Below the pieces are notes generated by a model that saw nothing but the letters and a program-made list of their open reading frames with translations, had not been told where the DNA came from and made no database searches. Below are positions 15,404-23,272 of a stretch of DNA of 36,421 bases, in pieces. Source of the stretch: JAJKJG01 sp036556825 (GTDB lineage: Bacteria > Pseudomonadota > Alphaproteobacteria > Rhizobiales > Beijerinckiaceae); contig DATBIR010000089.1 in NCBI GenBank assembly GCA_036556825.1, positions 1 through 36,421 on the forward strand. The letters run 5' to 3'. The first letter of the stretch is position 1. The number at the start of each line of letters is the position of its first letter. Both the position numbers and the translations under genes were made by a program.

Positions 15404-17767
15404 ATGACGGATCGCGAGCTTTCGGAATTCAAGGCGATCGGTCAGCCCCTGCGCCGCAAGGAAGACCTGCGCCTGCTGACCGGGAAAGGCCGCTTCACCG
15501 ACGATTTCAGCATGGTAGGCCAGGTCCGCGCCGTGATGGTGCGCTCGCCTCACCCGCATGCACGCATCCTGTCCATAACGGCCGACGCTGCCCGCGCCAT
15601 GCCCGGCGTCCTCGGCGTCTTCACCGGGCAGGACTGCCTGACGGATGGCCTCAAGCCCATCCCGCACGAGCCGGTGCCGAAGACCAAATACGACATGAAG
15701 CTCACCGGCCCGGGCGGCAGCCAGATCTTCATCGGCCCGCACATGCTGCTGGCGGCCGACAAGGCCCGCCATGTCGGCGAGGCCGTCGCCATGGTGGTCG
15801 CCGAGACCGAGGAGCAGGCGCTCGACGCCGCCGAAGCTCTGCAGATCGATTACGAGGAGCTGCCGTTCGTCACCGACCAGCGGGCTGCGCTGGCGCCCGG
15901 AGCGCCCGCGGTATGGGACGAACTCCCGGACAACCGCCTGGTCGACACGCTGTTCGGCGATCGCGAAGCGACCGACCACGCCTTCGCGGCGGCCGACCAC
16001 GTGCTCAAGATGGACTTCCACATCGGCCGCGTCACCGCCGTGACCATCGAGCCGCGCGCCGCGCTCGGCGCCTACGACCCGGCGACCGGCCGCTACACGC
16101 TTTATGCCGGCAGCGGCGGTGCCGTGCGGCAGAAGCACGAGCTCGCCGGCGTCCTCGGCATCGAGCCCGACCGGCTGCGCGTGCTGTCGCTCGACGTGGG
16201 CGGCAATTTCGGTGCGAAGAACCGACCCTATGTCGAATACGGGCTGGTGCTGTGGGCCTCGCGCAAGGTCGGGCGCCCGGTCAAATACACGGCGACGCGG
16301 TCCGAAACCTTCCTGAGCGATTATCAGGGGCGCGATCTCTTCACCGCGGTCGAGCTGGCGCTCGACAAGGAGGGGCGCTTCCTGGCGATGCGCGCCGACA
16401 ACATCAGCAATGTCGGCGCGCGCTGCGTGTCCCTGTCGCCGCTCGGCAAGGGCTCGGCCCTGATCACCGGCTCGTACGACATCCCGGCGGCGACGCTGAG
16501 AGCCCGCGCCGCGTTCACGAACACGATGCCGACCCAGGCCTATCGCAGCTCCGGGCGGCCGGAGGTCAACTACGCGATCGAGCGCCTGATCGACACGGCG
16601 GCGCGCGATCTCGGCTTCGACCGCGTCGAGCTTCGCCGCAGGAACCTGATCCGGTCCGAGGCCATGCCCTACACCAATGCGGTTGGCGCCACTTACGACA
16701 GCGGCGACTACGAAGCGCAGATGGACCTCTGCATGAAGATCGCCGACTGGGATGGCTTCCCGGCGCGCAAAGAGGAAGCCGCCAAACGCGGCAGGCTGCT
16801 CGGACTTGGCCTTGCGCCCTACGTCGAATCCTCCATCGGATCGCCCAAGGAACGCGCCGAGATCACGGTCACGCCGGACGGGCGAGTCGACGTCGTGATC
16901 GGAACGCAGCCGAGCGGCCAGGGCCACGAGACGAGTTTCGCGCAGGTCGTGGCCGACATGCTGTGCATCCATGTCGAGTGCATCAACATCATCATGGGCG
17001 ACACCGACATCGTCAGCGTCGGCGGCGGCTCGCATTCCGGCCGCTCCATGCGCCACGCCGGCACGATCATCACGACCGCCTCGAAGAAATTGATCGCCAA
17101 AGGCAAAGCCATTGCCGCGGCAATATTCGCCGCGAGCCCTGACAAGGTCGATTTCAGGGAAGGCCGCTTCCGCGTGCCGGGCACCAATTATGCGTTCAAC
17201 TTCCTCGATCTGGCGCGCGAGGCGGCGCGGCACAAGCTGCCGGACGAGCTCAAGGACGGGCTCGCCGTCGCCGCCGAGCACGAGATGCACGACCCGGTCT
17301 TTCCGAACGGCTGCGCCGTGTGCGAGGTCGAGGTCGACCCTCATACGGGCGCGCTGGCGATCACCCGCTATGCCGCGGTGGACGATGTCGGGCGCTGCAT
17401 CAATCCGATGATCGTGCACGGCCAGACGCATGGCGCCATCGCGCAGGGCGTCGGCCAGGCGATGTGGGAAGCGATCCGGCTCGATGATGCCGGCCAGCCG
17501 CTGTCCGGATCATTGATGGATTACGGCATGCCGCGTTTCGACAACATGCCGTCGTTCACCGTGGAGATCGCCGAAGTGCTCTCGCCGACCAATCCGCTCG
17601 GCATCAAGTCCGGCAGCGAAGGCGGCACGACGCCGGCGCTGGCGGTGATCGTCAATGCGGTCGTCGATGCGCTCAGCGAACTCGGGGTGCGCGACATCAG
17701 CATGCCGCTCACGCCCGTGACCGTGTGGGAAGCCATCCAGAACGCCAAGCAGCCGAAGGCTGCGTGA
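15404..17767 (+). CDS. Molybdenum-binding large subunit of a hydroxylase (CoxL/xanthine dehydrogenase family)
   Basis: A 787-residue large subunit that binds the Mo-cytosine dinucleotide cofactor and carries the active site. It begins with the usual IGQPLRRKEDLRLLTGKGRFTDD entry. The cofactor motif is GGNFGAKN, the active-site loop is AYRSSGRPE, and the C-terminal catalytic Glu lies in SGSEGGT. The loop differs from AYxCSFR of true aerobic CO dehydrogenase, so CO oxidation is unlikely and hydroxylation of an aldehyde or heteroaromatic is more likely. The ATG at 15404 gives the usual length; an ATG at 15380 is possible. The gene is divergent from the operon with the S and M subunits. Its last codons are copied twice downstream as a tandem repeat. 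Confidence 0.93.
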   Translation: MTDRELSEFKAIGQPLRRKEDLRLLTGKGRFTDDFSMVGQVRAVMVRSPHPHARILSITADAARAMPGVLGVFTGQDCLTDGLKPIPHEPVPKTKYDMKLTGPGGSQIFIGPHMLLAADKARHVGEAVAMVVAETEEQALDAAEALQIDYEELPFVTDQRAALAPGAPAVWDELPDNRLVDTLFGDREATDHAFAAADHVLKMDFHIGRVTAVTIEPRAALGAYDPATGRYTLYAGSGGAVRQKHELAGVLGIEPDRLRVLSLDVGGNFGAKNRPYVEYGLVLWASRKVGRPVKYTATRSETFLSDYQGRDLFTAVELALDKEGRFLAMRADNISNVGARCVSLSPLGKGSALITGSYDIPAATLRARAAFTNTMPTQAYRSSGRPEVNYAIERLIDTAARDLGFDRVELRRRNLIRSEAMPYTNAVGATYDSGDYEAQMDLCMKIADWDGFPARKEEAAKRGRLLGLGLAPYVESSIGSPKERAEITVTPDGRVDVVIGTQPSGQGHETSFAQVVADMLCIHVECINIIMGDTDIVSVGGGSHSGRSMRHAGTIITTASKKLIAKGKAIAAAIFAASPDKVDFREGRFRVPGTNYAFNFLDLAREAARHKLPDELKDGLAVAAEHEMHDPVFPNGCAVCEVEVDPHTGALAITRYAAVDDVGRCINPMIVHGQTHGAIAQGVGQAMWEAIRLDDAGQPLSGSLMDYGMPRFDNMPSFTVEIAEVLSPTNPLGIKSGSEGGTTPALAVIVNAVVDALSELGVRDISMPLTPVTVWEAIQNAKQPKAA

Positions 17768-17827
17768 ACAACAAGCAGCAGCCGAAGGCTGCGTGAACGG
17801 AAAGCAAGCAGCCAGACGCTGCGTCAC
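17750..17827. repeat. Tandem copies of the CoxL gene's 3' end
   Basis: The last bases of the CoxL-type gene including its TGA (17750-17769) recur exactly, all 20 bases, at 17779-17798. A decayed third copy is at 17809-17827. Each holds a small hairpin (in the first two, GCAGCC-GAA-GGCTGC). The array lies between this gene and the next start, where it may act in RNA stability or simply be replication slippage. Confidence 0.85.
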
Positions 17828-17842
17828 AAGGAAGGACGTGCC

Positions 17843-18766
17843 TTGCCCCATTCAATCGAACTGATCGCCTTCCCGGGCGCGCCCAACCTGCCGATCTTCG
17901 TCGCACAGGACAAAGGTTTCTTCGAAGCCGCCGGCGTGCGCGTCAATCTGACGACCACGCCGAACTCGGCCTACCAGGCGGAGAACCTCGTCGAGGGCAA
18001 GTTCCAGATCGCCGGAACCGCCTTCGACAACGTGGTTGCCTATCAGGAGGGACAAGGCGCAGTGGCGCTGAAGCGGCAACCGGACCTGTTCGCGTTCATG
18101 GGCGCCACCCAGATCGAGCTCGCCTTCGTCGTCGCGCCGGACGTCAAGAGCTATGCGGACCTGAGGGGCAAGTCGCTGGCGCTCGACGCGCTGTCGACCG
18201 GCTTCGCCTTCGTGCTCTACGAGATGCTGGCGCGCGGCGGCCTGAAACGCGGCGACTACGAGATGGTGCCCGTCGGCGCAACTCCGCAGCGCTGGGAATC
18301 GGTCAAGGCGGGCACGCATGCCGGCACCCTGACGATCGAGCCCTTCACGAGCATTGCCAGGAACCAGGGCTTCGGCGTCCTCGACACCTCGTCGCGACTG
18401 TTCGACAGCTACCAGGGCGGCAGCTTCGCGGCGAGCCGGCAATGGGCTGCCGCCAACCCGGATGCAGTCAAAGGCTTCATCAAAGGCTATCTCGGCGGCC
18501 TCGACTGGACGCTGCATTCGGGCAACCGCAAGGAAGCGACGGATATCCTCCTCGCCCGCATGCCGGAGATCAAAGCGCCGGTCGCGGGCGCCGTGATGGA
18601 CAGCCTGCTGTCGCCCCGCTCCGGCCTCACGCCGAAAGCCGCGATCCTGATGGACGGAGTGCGCGCGGTGCTCGATCTGCGCTCGCGCTACGGCGGCGGC
18701 GCCAGCCTCAGCGACCCAGACCGCTATATCGACCTCAGCTATTACGACCAGGTCGTCGCCAAATAG
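17843..18766 (+). CDS. SsuA/THI5-like binding-protein-fold protein without signal peptide
   Basis: A 307-residue protein of the NMT1/SsuA/THI5-like superfamily, with the opening ...PNLPIFVAQDKGFFEAAGV and a GKSLALDALSTGFAFVLYEML hinge segment. It starts at TTG (17843) with AAGGAAGG upstream; no ATG or GTG lies in frame further upstream before the CoxL stop. From this start there is no signal peptide, unlike the other binding proteins here, so it may be cytosolic. In this family cytosolic enzymes are known (THI5-type pyrimidine synthases), so a catalytic role is possible. It follows the CoxL-type gene, separated by the tandem repeat, and no ABC permease or ATPase gene is near. Function uncertain. 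Confidence 0.82.
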   Translation: MPHSIELIAFPGAPNLPIFVAQDKGFFEAAGVRVNLTTTPNSAYQAENLVEGKFQIAGTAFDNVVAYQEGQGAVALKRQPDLFAFMGATQIELAFVVAPDVKSYADLRGKSLALDALSTGFAFVLYEMLARGGLKRGDYEMVPVGATPQRWESVKAGTHAGTLTIEPFTSIARNQGFGVLDTSSRLFDSYQGGSFAASRQWAAANPDAVKGFIKGYLGGLDWTLHSGNRKEATDILLARMPEIKAPVAGAVMDSLLSPRSGLTPKAAILMDGVRAVLDLRSRYGGGASLSDPDRYIDLSYYDQVVAK

Positions 18767-18782
18767 GCCCCGGCGCACACGA

Positions 18783-18930
18783 GGGCGAGATCGCGTCAGT
18801 TGCAACCGATCCCCCCCTCCTCCTCCTTGGTCGCATGATTGATCCCGGATCAAGTCCGGGCAGCCTCTTCGGCAAAGCGCTGCCCGCCCCGGATCACGTC
18901 CGGGGCAGGCCTTTTCCGGATCATGCGCTA
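18783..18930. repeat. Intergenic palindromic repeat, family A, copy 3
   Basis: A more diverged and longer copy of the element at 3028. It has the hairpin CCCGGA-TCAAG-TCCGGG at 18844-18860 and a second, similar hairpin CCCCGGA...TCCGGGG at 18887-18905, so the core palindrome seems doubled. The right end reads GGATCATGCGCTAA. It does not overlap a coding region, unlike the other two copies. The rest of the gap between 18767 and 19059 shows nothing else clear. Confidence 0.75.
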
Positions 18931-19059
18931 AAGGCCCCGTCTGCCCGAAGCCGGCGCGCGTCGTCCACGCGCGTCGCTGCCCGCTGTCCTTGTCGGCCCA
19001 AGGAACAAAGCGTAGCGTTACGCGGGCGGCAATCTTGTTCCTCGGGGGGAGAACTGGTC

Positions 19060-19350
19060 ATGCGGGTTCTGTACGCTACCGTGTTCGCTGCGTTTCTCAT
19101 GCCGGCCGTACCGGCGGCGTCTCAGGTGCTCGATCTTTCGACGATCACCTGCAAGGACTTCTTCGAGAGTTCCGGAAGCAACATCAGCCACACCCTGGCC
19201 TGGCTCGATGCCTATTATCGAGACGAGGATTCGCCGCCGGTCATCGACTTCGACAAGATGAAGGCGGATGGCCAGAAACTCGGCGAATTTTGCGCAAAGA
19301 ACCCGTCCGTCGGCCTGATCACGGCAGCCGACAAGCTCTTCGACAAGTAA
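19060..19350 (+). CDS. HdeA/HdeB-family periplasmic protein
   Basis: A 96-residue protein with a signal peptide (cut near AASQ, residue 21). Two cysteines (C31 in ITCKDF, C78 in EFCAKNP) can form the single disulfide that holds the HdeA fold. In enteric bacteria HdeA and HdeB are acid-activated periplasmic chaperones; alphaproteobacterial relatives are less studied. The ATG at 19060 follows a GGGGGGAGA ribosome site. A rho-independent terminator follows, so it is probably a single-gene unit. Confidence 0.82.
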   Translation: MRVLYATVFAAFLMPAVPAASQVLDLSTITCKDFFESSGSNISHTLAWLDAYYRDEDSPPVIDFDKMKADGQKLGEFCAKNPSVGLITAADKLFDK

Positions 19351-19369
19351 TCTGTCGATCAGGCTTCGG

Positions 19370-19401
19370 CGGGCTCGCTTCACTTGGAGCGGGCCCGTTT
19401 T
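19370..19401 (+). terminator. Rho-independent terminator after the HdeA-like gene
   Basis: Ten-base-pair stem CGGGCTCGCT / AGCGGGCCCG (one G-U pair), 8-base loop, then TTTT. It lies 20 bases after the stop codon. Confidence 0.75.
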
Positions 19402-19476
19402 CATACTGTCGCGATCGGGACAACCCACCTGAATGGGCTTGCCGTCTTTGGCCCGACAAAAAGCGGCGTCTTTGCC

Positions 19477-19770
19477 TCAGCGCACCAGCGAGTAGTGCTT
19501 CACCACGACCCTGGCGCCTTCGATGTTGGTATTGTGGCGCTTGATCTCCCGATGATCCTCGCTTTGCAGATAGCGCTGGATGCTGGCCTCGTCCTCCCAT
19601 TCGGAATAGGAGATGTATTCGCCCGGCGTCGTTTCGCAACGCAGCATCTTTTCCGACAGGCATCCGGGTTGACGGATCATGATCGGCGCGCATTTCTCCT
19701 TCCAGTTGATCTCCGCCTGGCGGGCGAATTCGGCCGGCACGGTCGTGATGATCAGGCGAATGATGGACAT
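19477..19770 (-). CDS. Small antibiotic-biosynthesis-monooxygenase (ABM)-like protein
   Basis: A 97-residue ferredoxin-like fold protein. The pattern MSIIRLIITTVPAEF (strand, then helix), GCLSEKMLRC, and YISYSEWEDEASIQRYLQSEDH is typical of ABM-domain proteins, which are small cofactor-free monooxygenases or related binding proteins that work as dimers. AGGGAG lies about 9 bases before the ATG. It is divergent from the alpha/beta hydrolase gene with 104 bases between, so the two may share control. The substrate is unknown. Confidence 0.75.
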   Translation of the reverse strand: MSIIRLIITTVPAEFARQAEINWKEKCAPIMIRQPGCLSEKMLRCETTPGEYISYSEWEDEASIQRYLQSEDHREIKRHNTNIEGARVVVKHYSLVR

Positions 19771-19874
19771 TGTCGTCGCTCCCTGATTTTGTCGCGCATG
19801 CCTTGCTGGTGGCCGGCACGGCTCGTCACCGGGGCAAGCTCGGCATCGGCATTCGATAACGTAAGAGGAAGACA

Positions 19875-20678
19875 ATGAGATCCGCTCTCGACAAGGCGCG
19901 CACCGCCGACGGCATACAGATCGCTTATCGCCTGCGGGAGGGCGGGGCGAAGCGCGTGGTGCTGATCCATTCGCTTGCCATGGACCACAGTTTCTGGGAC
20001 CCGGTCGCCGATCGCCTGGCCGATGCCGCTTCGATACTGACCTATGACTGCCGCGGGCATGGCGCTTCCGACAAGCCGCCGGGCCCATATACGGCCGAGT
20101 TGTTCGCACGCGATCTCGCCGCGCTCATGGATCATGTCGGATGGCGCTCGGCGGTCGTGGCAGGGTGTTCCATGGGCGGGTGCGTGGCCCTCGCATTCGT
20201 GGCGGCCTATCCCGAGCGCGTCCAGGGACTCGGGCTCTTCGACACCACGGCGTGGTATGGCGCCGAGGCGCCCCAGCAATGGGGCGAACGCGCCGATCGC
20301 GCCGCCGCCAGCGGCCTCGAAGGCCTCGTCGAGTTCCAGACGACGCGCTGGTTCGGCGACCGATTCCGCGAGGAGCAGGCCGATGTCGTGCGGCGCTCGA
20401 TCAACGTGTTCCTTGCCAACGACCGCAGGGCCTATGCCGAGACGTGCCGAATGCTCGGGGTCTGTGACGTCCGCCCCGCGCTGCCGCGCATCAACGTCCC
20501 GACGCGCATCCTCGTCGGCGAGGAGGATTACGCCACCCCGCTCGACATGGCGAGGAACCTCCAGGCCGGCATCCCCGGCTCCTCGCTGACCGTGCTGACG
20601 GGCGCGCGCCACCTCACGCCCCTGGAGATTCCCGATCAGGTCGCCGACGAGATCCGGATGCTCGTGGACGGGGCCTGA
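19875..20678 (+). CDS. Alpha/beta hydrolase, 3-oxoadipate enol-lactonase-like
   Basis: A 267-residue cytosolic hydrolase. The catalytic triad can be placed: Ser99 in the elbow GCSMGG, Asp218 in GEEDYATP and His246 in GARHLTP. The oxyanion stretch is IHSLAMD and the cap domain follows FDTTAWYG. The length and the YDCRGHGASDKPPGPY segment resemble PcaD-type enol-lactonases of aromatic catabolism, which open the lactone made after ring cleavage; other C-C or ester hydrolases of the fold are possible. AGAGGAAG lies before the ATG. It sits between the two catabolic blocks, consistent with a late step in either. Confidence 0.88.
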   Translation: MRSALDKARTADGIQIAYRLREGGAKRVVLIHSLAMDHSFWDPVADRLADAASILTYDCRGHGASDKPPGPYTAELFARDLAALMDHVGWRSAVVAGCSMGGCVALAFVAAYPERVQGLGLFDTTAWYGAEAPQQWGERADRAAASGLEGLVEFQTTRWFGDRFREEQADVVRRSINVFLANDRRAYAETCRMLGVCDVRPALPRINVPTRILVGEEDYATPLDMARNLQAGIPGSSLTVLTGARHLTPLEIPDQVADEIRMLVDGA

Positions 20679-20712
20679 CCTGTTCCCCTCCCCTGGCGGA
20701 GCGCAATCTGGT

Positions 20713-21324
20713 CTAGCGATCCGCCAGCGCGAGCCTGGCGCCGAGCGCGGCGAAGGCGCCGGCGAAGGCGCGCCGCAGCCAGACGAGAACCTGCGGGCTT
20801 GAGATGACGTGCCGGCGAAGGGCGGCCGCGAACAGCCCGTAGACGACGAAGACGCCGAAGGTCAGAAGCATGAAGACGGCGCTCAGCTCCAGCATGCGCG
20901 CCAACGGATGCGGCTCGCCGGCGCTCACGAATTGCGGCAGGAAGGCAAGGAAGAAGATCGACAGTTTCGGATTGAGGATGTTGATCAGGATCGCCGTGGT
21001 GATCACGTGCATGTCGGTGCGCGGCCCGGTCTCCCCGTCCACCTGCAGCGCGCCCCGATCGCGCAGCGTGCCCCAGCCCATATAGAGCAGATACGCGACG
21101 CCGAGATACTTGAGGATCTGGAAGGCGAGCGCGCTCGCATGCAGCAGCGCCGCCAGTCCCATGATCGCCGCCGCCATATGCGGGACGATGCCGAGCGTGC
21201 AGCCGAAGGCGGCGACGATACTGGCGCGGCGACCACGCGAAAGCCCGGCCGCGAGCGTGTAGAGGACGCCGGTGCCGGGCGAGACCACCACGATCAGCGA
21301 CGTGACCAGAAAGTCGAGGCCCAC
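20713..21324 (-). CDS. LysE/RhtB-family exporter
   Basis: A 203-residue inner-membrane protein with about six hydrophobic segments. It has the family N-terminal features VVSPGTGVLYTLAAGLSRGRRASI and the second-half AFLPQFVSAGEPHPL. Members export amino acids or small metabolites. It is convergent with the hydrolase gene and 50 bases downstream of the MFS exporter gene, so the two exporters may be co-transcribed. No regulator of this exporter is visible. Confidence 0.92.
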   Translation of the reverse strand: MGLDFLVTSLIVVVSPGTGVLYTLAAGLSRGRRASIVAAFGCTLGIVPHMAAAIMGLAALLHASALAFQILKYLGVAYLLYMGWGTLRDRGALQVDGETGPRTDMHVITTAILINILNPKLSIFFLAFLPQFVSAGEPHPLARMLELSAVFMLLTFGVFVVYGLFAAALRRHVISSPQVLVWLRRAFAGAFAALGARLALADR

Positions 21325-21374
21325 CGACGTCTCCCGCGCGTTGCGATGCGCATGTCTTGCCGGCCCGGCACGGG

Positions 21375-22871
21375 CTAGATCCGGCGCACGGGGATCGACC
21401 AGGCCAGAACCAGAGCGCCAGCGGCGAAGGCGGCAATGGTCAGGAACGCTGCCTGAAAGGCAAGGACGATTTCAGACCGCACGACGGCCTGCCGTGCCGC
21501 CGGCAAGGACGCCAGCACCTCCGGCCCCTGCCCCAGGAGCCGTTCGAGCAGGCGGGGAGCTTCGGGGTCCATGACCGCGAGGGTCGCGAACAGCACGCCG
21601 CCGACCGCGGCCGTGCCGAAGGCCGCCCCGACCGAGCGCGAGAACTGCACGGAGCCGGCGGCGGCGCCGACGCCCTCGCGTCCGGCCACGGTCTGCACCG
21701 TGATCTGCACCACGCCCATGACCGTGCCCATGAACAGCGCGTTCGCCGCCAGCAGGACAACGATCGCGGCGTTGCTCAGCACGGGAGCGCGCACCGCGAG
21801 GAATACCAGCGTGAGCACGACCACGATCAAGCCGAGCGACGGCAGGATCGCCGTTCGCCCGGTCCGGCTGATGATCTGCCCGGTCACAACAGCTCCGAGA
21901 CCGATCCCGGCCGTCAGGGGAAGCAGCAGGAGCCCGGTTTCGGAAGCCGAGACGCCGCGCACGATGCGCAGGTAGAGCGGCATGAAGGTGAGCAGGGAAA
22001 CCAGCGTCGCCCCGTGGAATGCCGCCATCGCATCGCTGCGCCAGATCGCGGCTTGCCTGAAAAGCCGGATCGGCAGCAGCGGCGACGCCGCACGTTTCTC
22101 GTGCCGGATGAGCAGCACGAAGGACGCCACGCCGACGGCCACGAGGCCGAGCACGCCCGGAAGCGTGTCCCAGCGCACCCGCTGCGCCTGCTCGACCGCC
22201 AGCAGGATCGGAGCAACGAACAGCACGAACAGGACCAGGCCCAAAACGTCGAAGCGGCGCGCCGCGCCAGCGCCGGGCAGCGGACGCAGGCGAAAGGTCA
22301 GCGCGACCGCGACGAGGCCGAGGGGCACGTTGACGAGAAACACGGCTTCCCAGCCGAAATGCTCGGTCAGGAAGCCTCCGACCACCGGCCCGAACGTGCT
22401 CGCCGAGACTGCGTTCGCGGCGAGATAGCCCTGATAGCGGGCGCGCTCGCGCGGCGGCACCGCCTCGCCGATCAGCGCCTGCGACAACGTCATCAGGCCG
22501 CCGCCGCCAAGCCCCTGCAGCGCGCGCGCAAAGGTCAGAAGCTCGATGCTGGTGGCGAGGGCGCACAGGACCGACGCCGTCATGAACAGGGCCAGGGCGA
22601 CGAACATCAGCCGCCGCCGTCCGAGAAGATCGCCGAGGCGGCCGTAGACGGGCGCGGCGATGGTCGTGGCGATCAGATAGGAGACCACCACCCAGGAGAC
22701 CCGTTCGACGTTGCCGAGATCCACGGCGACGGCCGGCAAAGCGGTCGCAATGATGGTCTGGTCCATCATGGCCAGAAACATCGGCAGCATGATGGACGGG
22801 AAGACCCGGAGAAAAAGTGTCCGGCCTGACTCGGGCGGGTCGGAAATCGTGTCCGGCTCAGGACGCGTCAT
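21375..22871 (-). CDS. DHA2-type (14-helix) MFS drug/metabolite exporter
   Basis: A 498-residue membrane transporter. The early MMDQTIIATALPAV motif, WVVVSYLIATTIAAPVYGRLGDLLGRRR (motif A), and the arrangement of about fourteen hydrophobic stretches are those of the EmrB/QacA group that exports toxic compounds with a proton gradient. The C-terminal helix ends in IPVRRI. Its start ATG at 22871 is close to a block of palindromic repeats. It may remove an aromatic substrate or intermediate (inference). No membrane fusion partner is seen. Confidence 0.94.
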   Translation of the reverse strand: MTRPEPDTISDPPESGRTLFLRVFPSIMLPMFLAMMDQTIIATALPAVAVDLGNVERVSWVVVSYLIATTIAAPVYGRLGDLLGRRRLMFVALALFMTASVLCALATSIELLTFARALQGLGGGGLMTLSQALIGEAVPPRERARYQGYLAANAVSASTFGPVVGGFLTEHFGWEAVFLVNVPLGLVAVALTFRLRPLPGAGAARRFDVLGLVLFVLFVAPILLAVEQAQRVRWDTLPGVLGLVAVGVASFVLLIRHEKRAASPLLPIRLFRQAAIWRSDAMAAFHGATLVSLLTFMPLYLRIVRGVSASETGLLLLPLTAGIGLGAVVTGQIISRTGRTAILPSLGLIVVVLTLVFLAVRAPVLSNAAIVVLLAANALFMGTVMGVVQITVQTVAGREGVGAAAGSVQFSRSVGAAFGTAAVGGVLFATLAVMDPEAPRLLERLLGQGPEVLASLPAARQAVVRSEIVLAFQAAFLTIAAFAAGALVLAWSIPVRRI

Positions 22872-23272
22872 TCATCCGTTCTCTCGATGCCCAACCCTCT
22901 CCCGAATGGGAGAGGGTTGGATGCGAAGCATCCGGGGTGAGGGATGGGCGTCGCCGTAGATGACGCTATGCTTGAGCGCACGCAAGCCGCGCGCGATACG
23001 CGCCTCACCTGTCGTCGCAGGCTTGTCGGTCGGCGAGATCACAATTGCGCGTGCGCAACCGCGAGCGCAATAAACAGCGCGGATCGTGCCCTCTCAACGC
23101 CTCGCCGCAGCGGCGCCGTGGCGCTCTGCTGCGGCACTGTCCCTGCCTCACCCCGGCATCGCTGTCGCGATGCCGACCCTCTCCCATTGGATCTCGGGTG
23201 TTCCCGAGATCCACCACTTAAAGCGCGCAAGTCGGGAACACCCGACTTGCGTTCGGGAGAGGGTGCTTCACG
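22872..23272. repeat. Repeat-rich gap between the NMT1-type gene and the MFS gene (family B copies 1 and 2)
   Basis: Four hundred bases without a supported gene. A family B element at 22891-22945 has a perfect 13-bp hairpin (22891-22903 / 22908-22920, loop GAAT), a second hairpin GGATGC-GAA-GCATCC and the tail GGGGTGAGGG. Another copy in reverse orientation spans about 23144-23265: CCTCACCCC, hairpin GGCATCG/CGATGCC (23155-23174), then 9-bp arms 23177-23185 / 23255-23263. Between the arms of this second copy are two perfect 10-bp hairpins. The middle (22946-23143) shows nothing recognisable. Confidence 0.8.
23189..23254. repeat. Palindromic element nested in a family B repeat
   Basis: Two perfect 10-bp hairpins, GGATCTCGGG-TGTT-CCCGAGATCC (23189-23212) and GCAAGTCGGG-AACA-CCCGACTTGC (23227-23250). 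The two cores TCGGGTGTTCCCGA and TCGGGAACACCCGA are reverse complements, so they can also pair with each other. The segment is inserted where the simple copy at 22891 has only a 4-base loop. Confidence 0.8.

Noticed and set aside
15257..17431. Long open frame antisense to the CoxL-type gene
   Set aside because: Composition rich in Arg, Gly and Asp without family motifs; the sense strand has a full Mo-hydroxylase subunit.
11119..17767. Aerobic carbon monoxide dehydrogenase (coxMSL)
   Set aside because: The large-subunit loop is AYRSSGR rather than AYxCSFR and the subunit genes are not collinear, so CO oxidation is not supported.
17750..17827. Rho-independent terminator after the CoxL-type gene
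   Set aside because: The hairpins are short and have no T-run after them; repeat origin explains them better.
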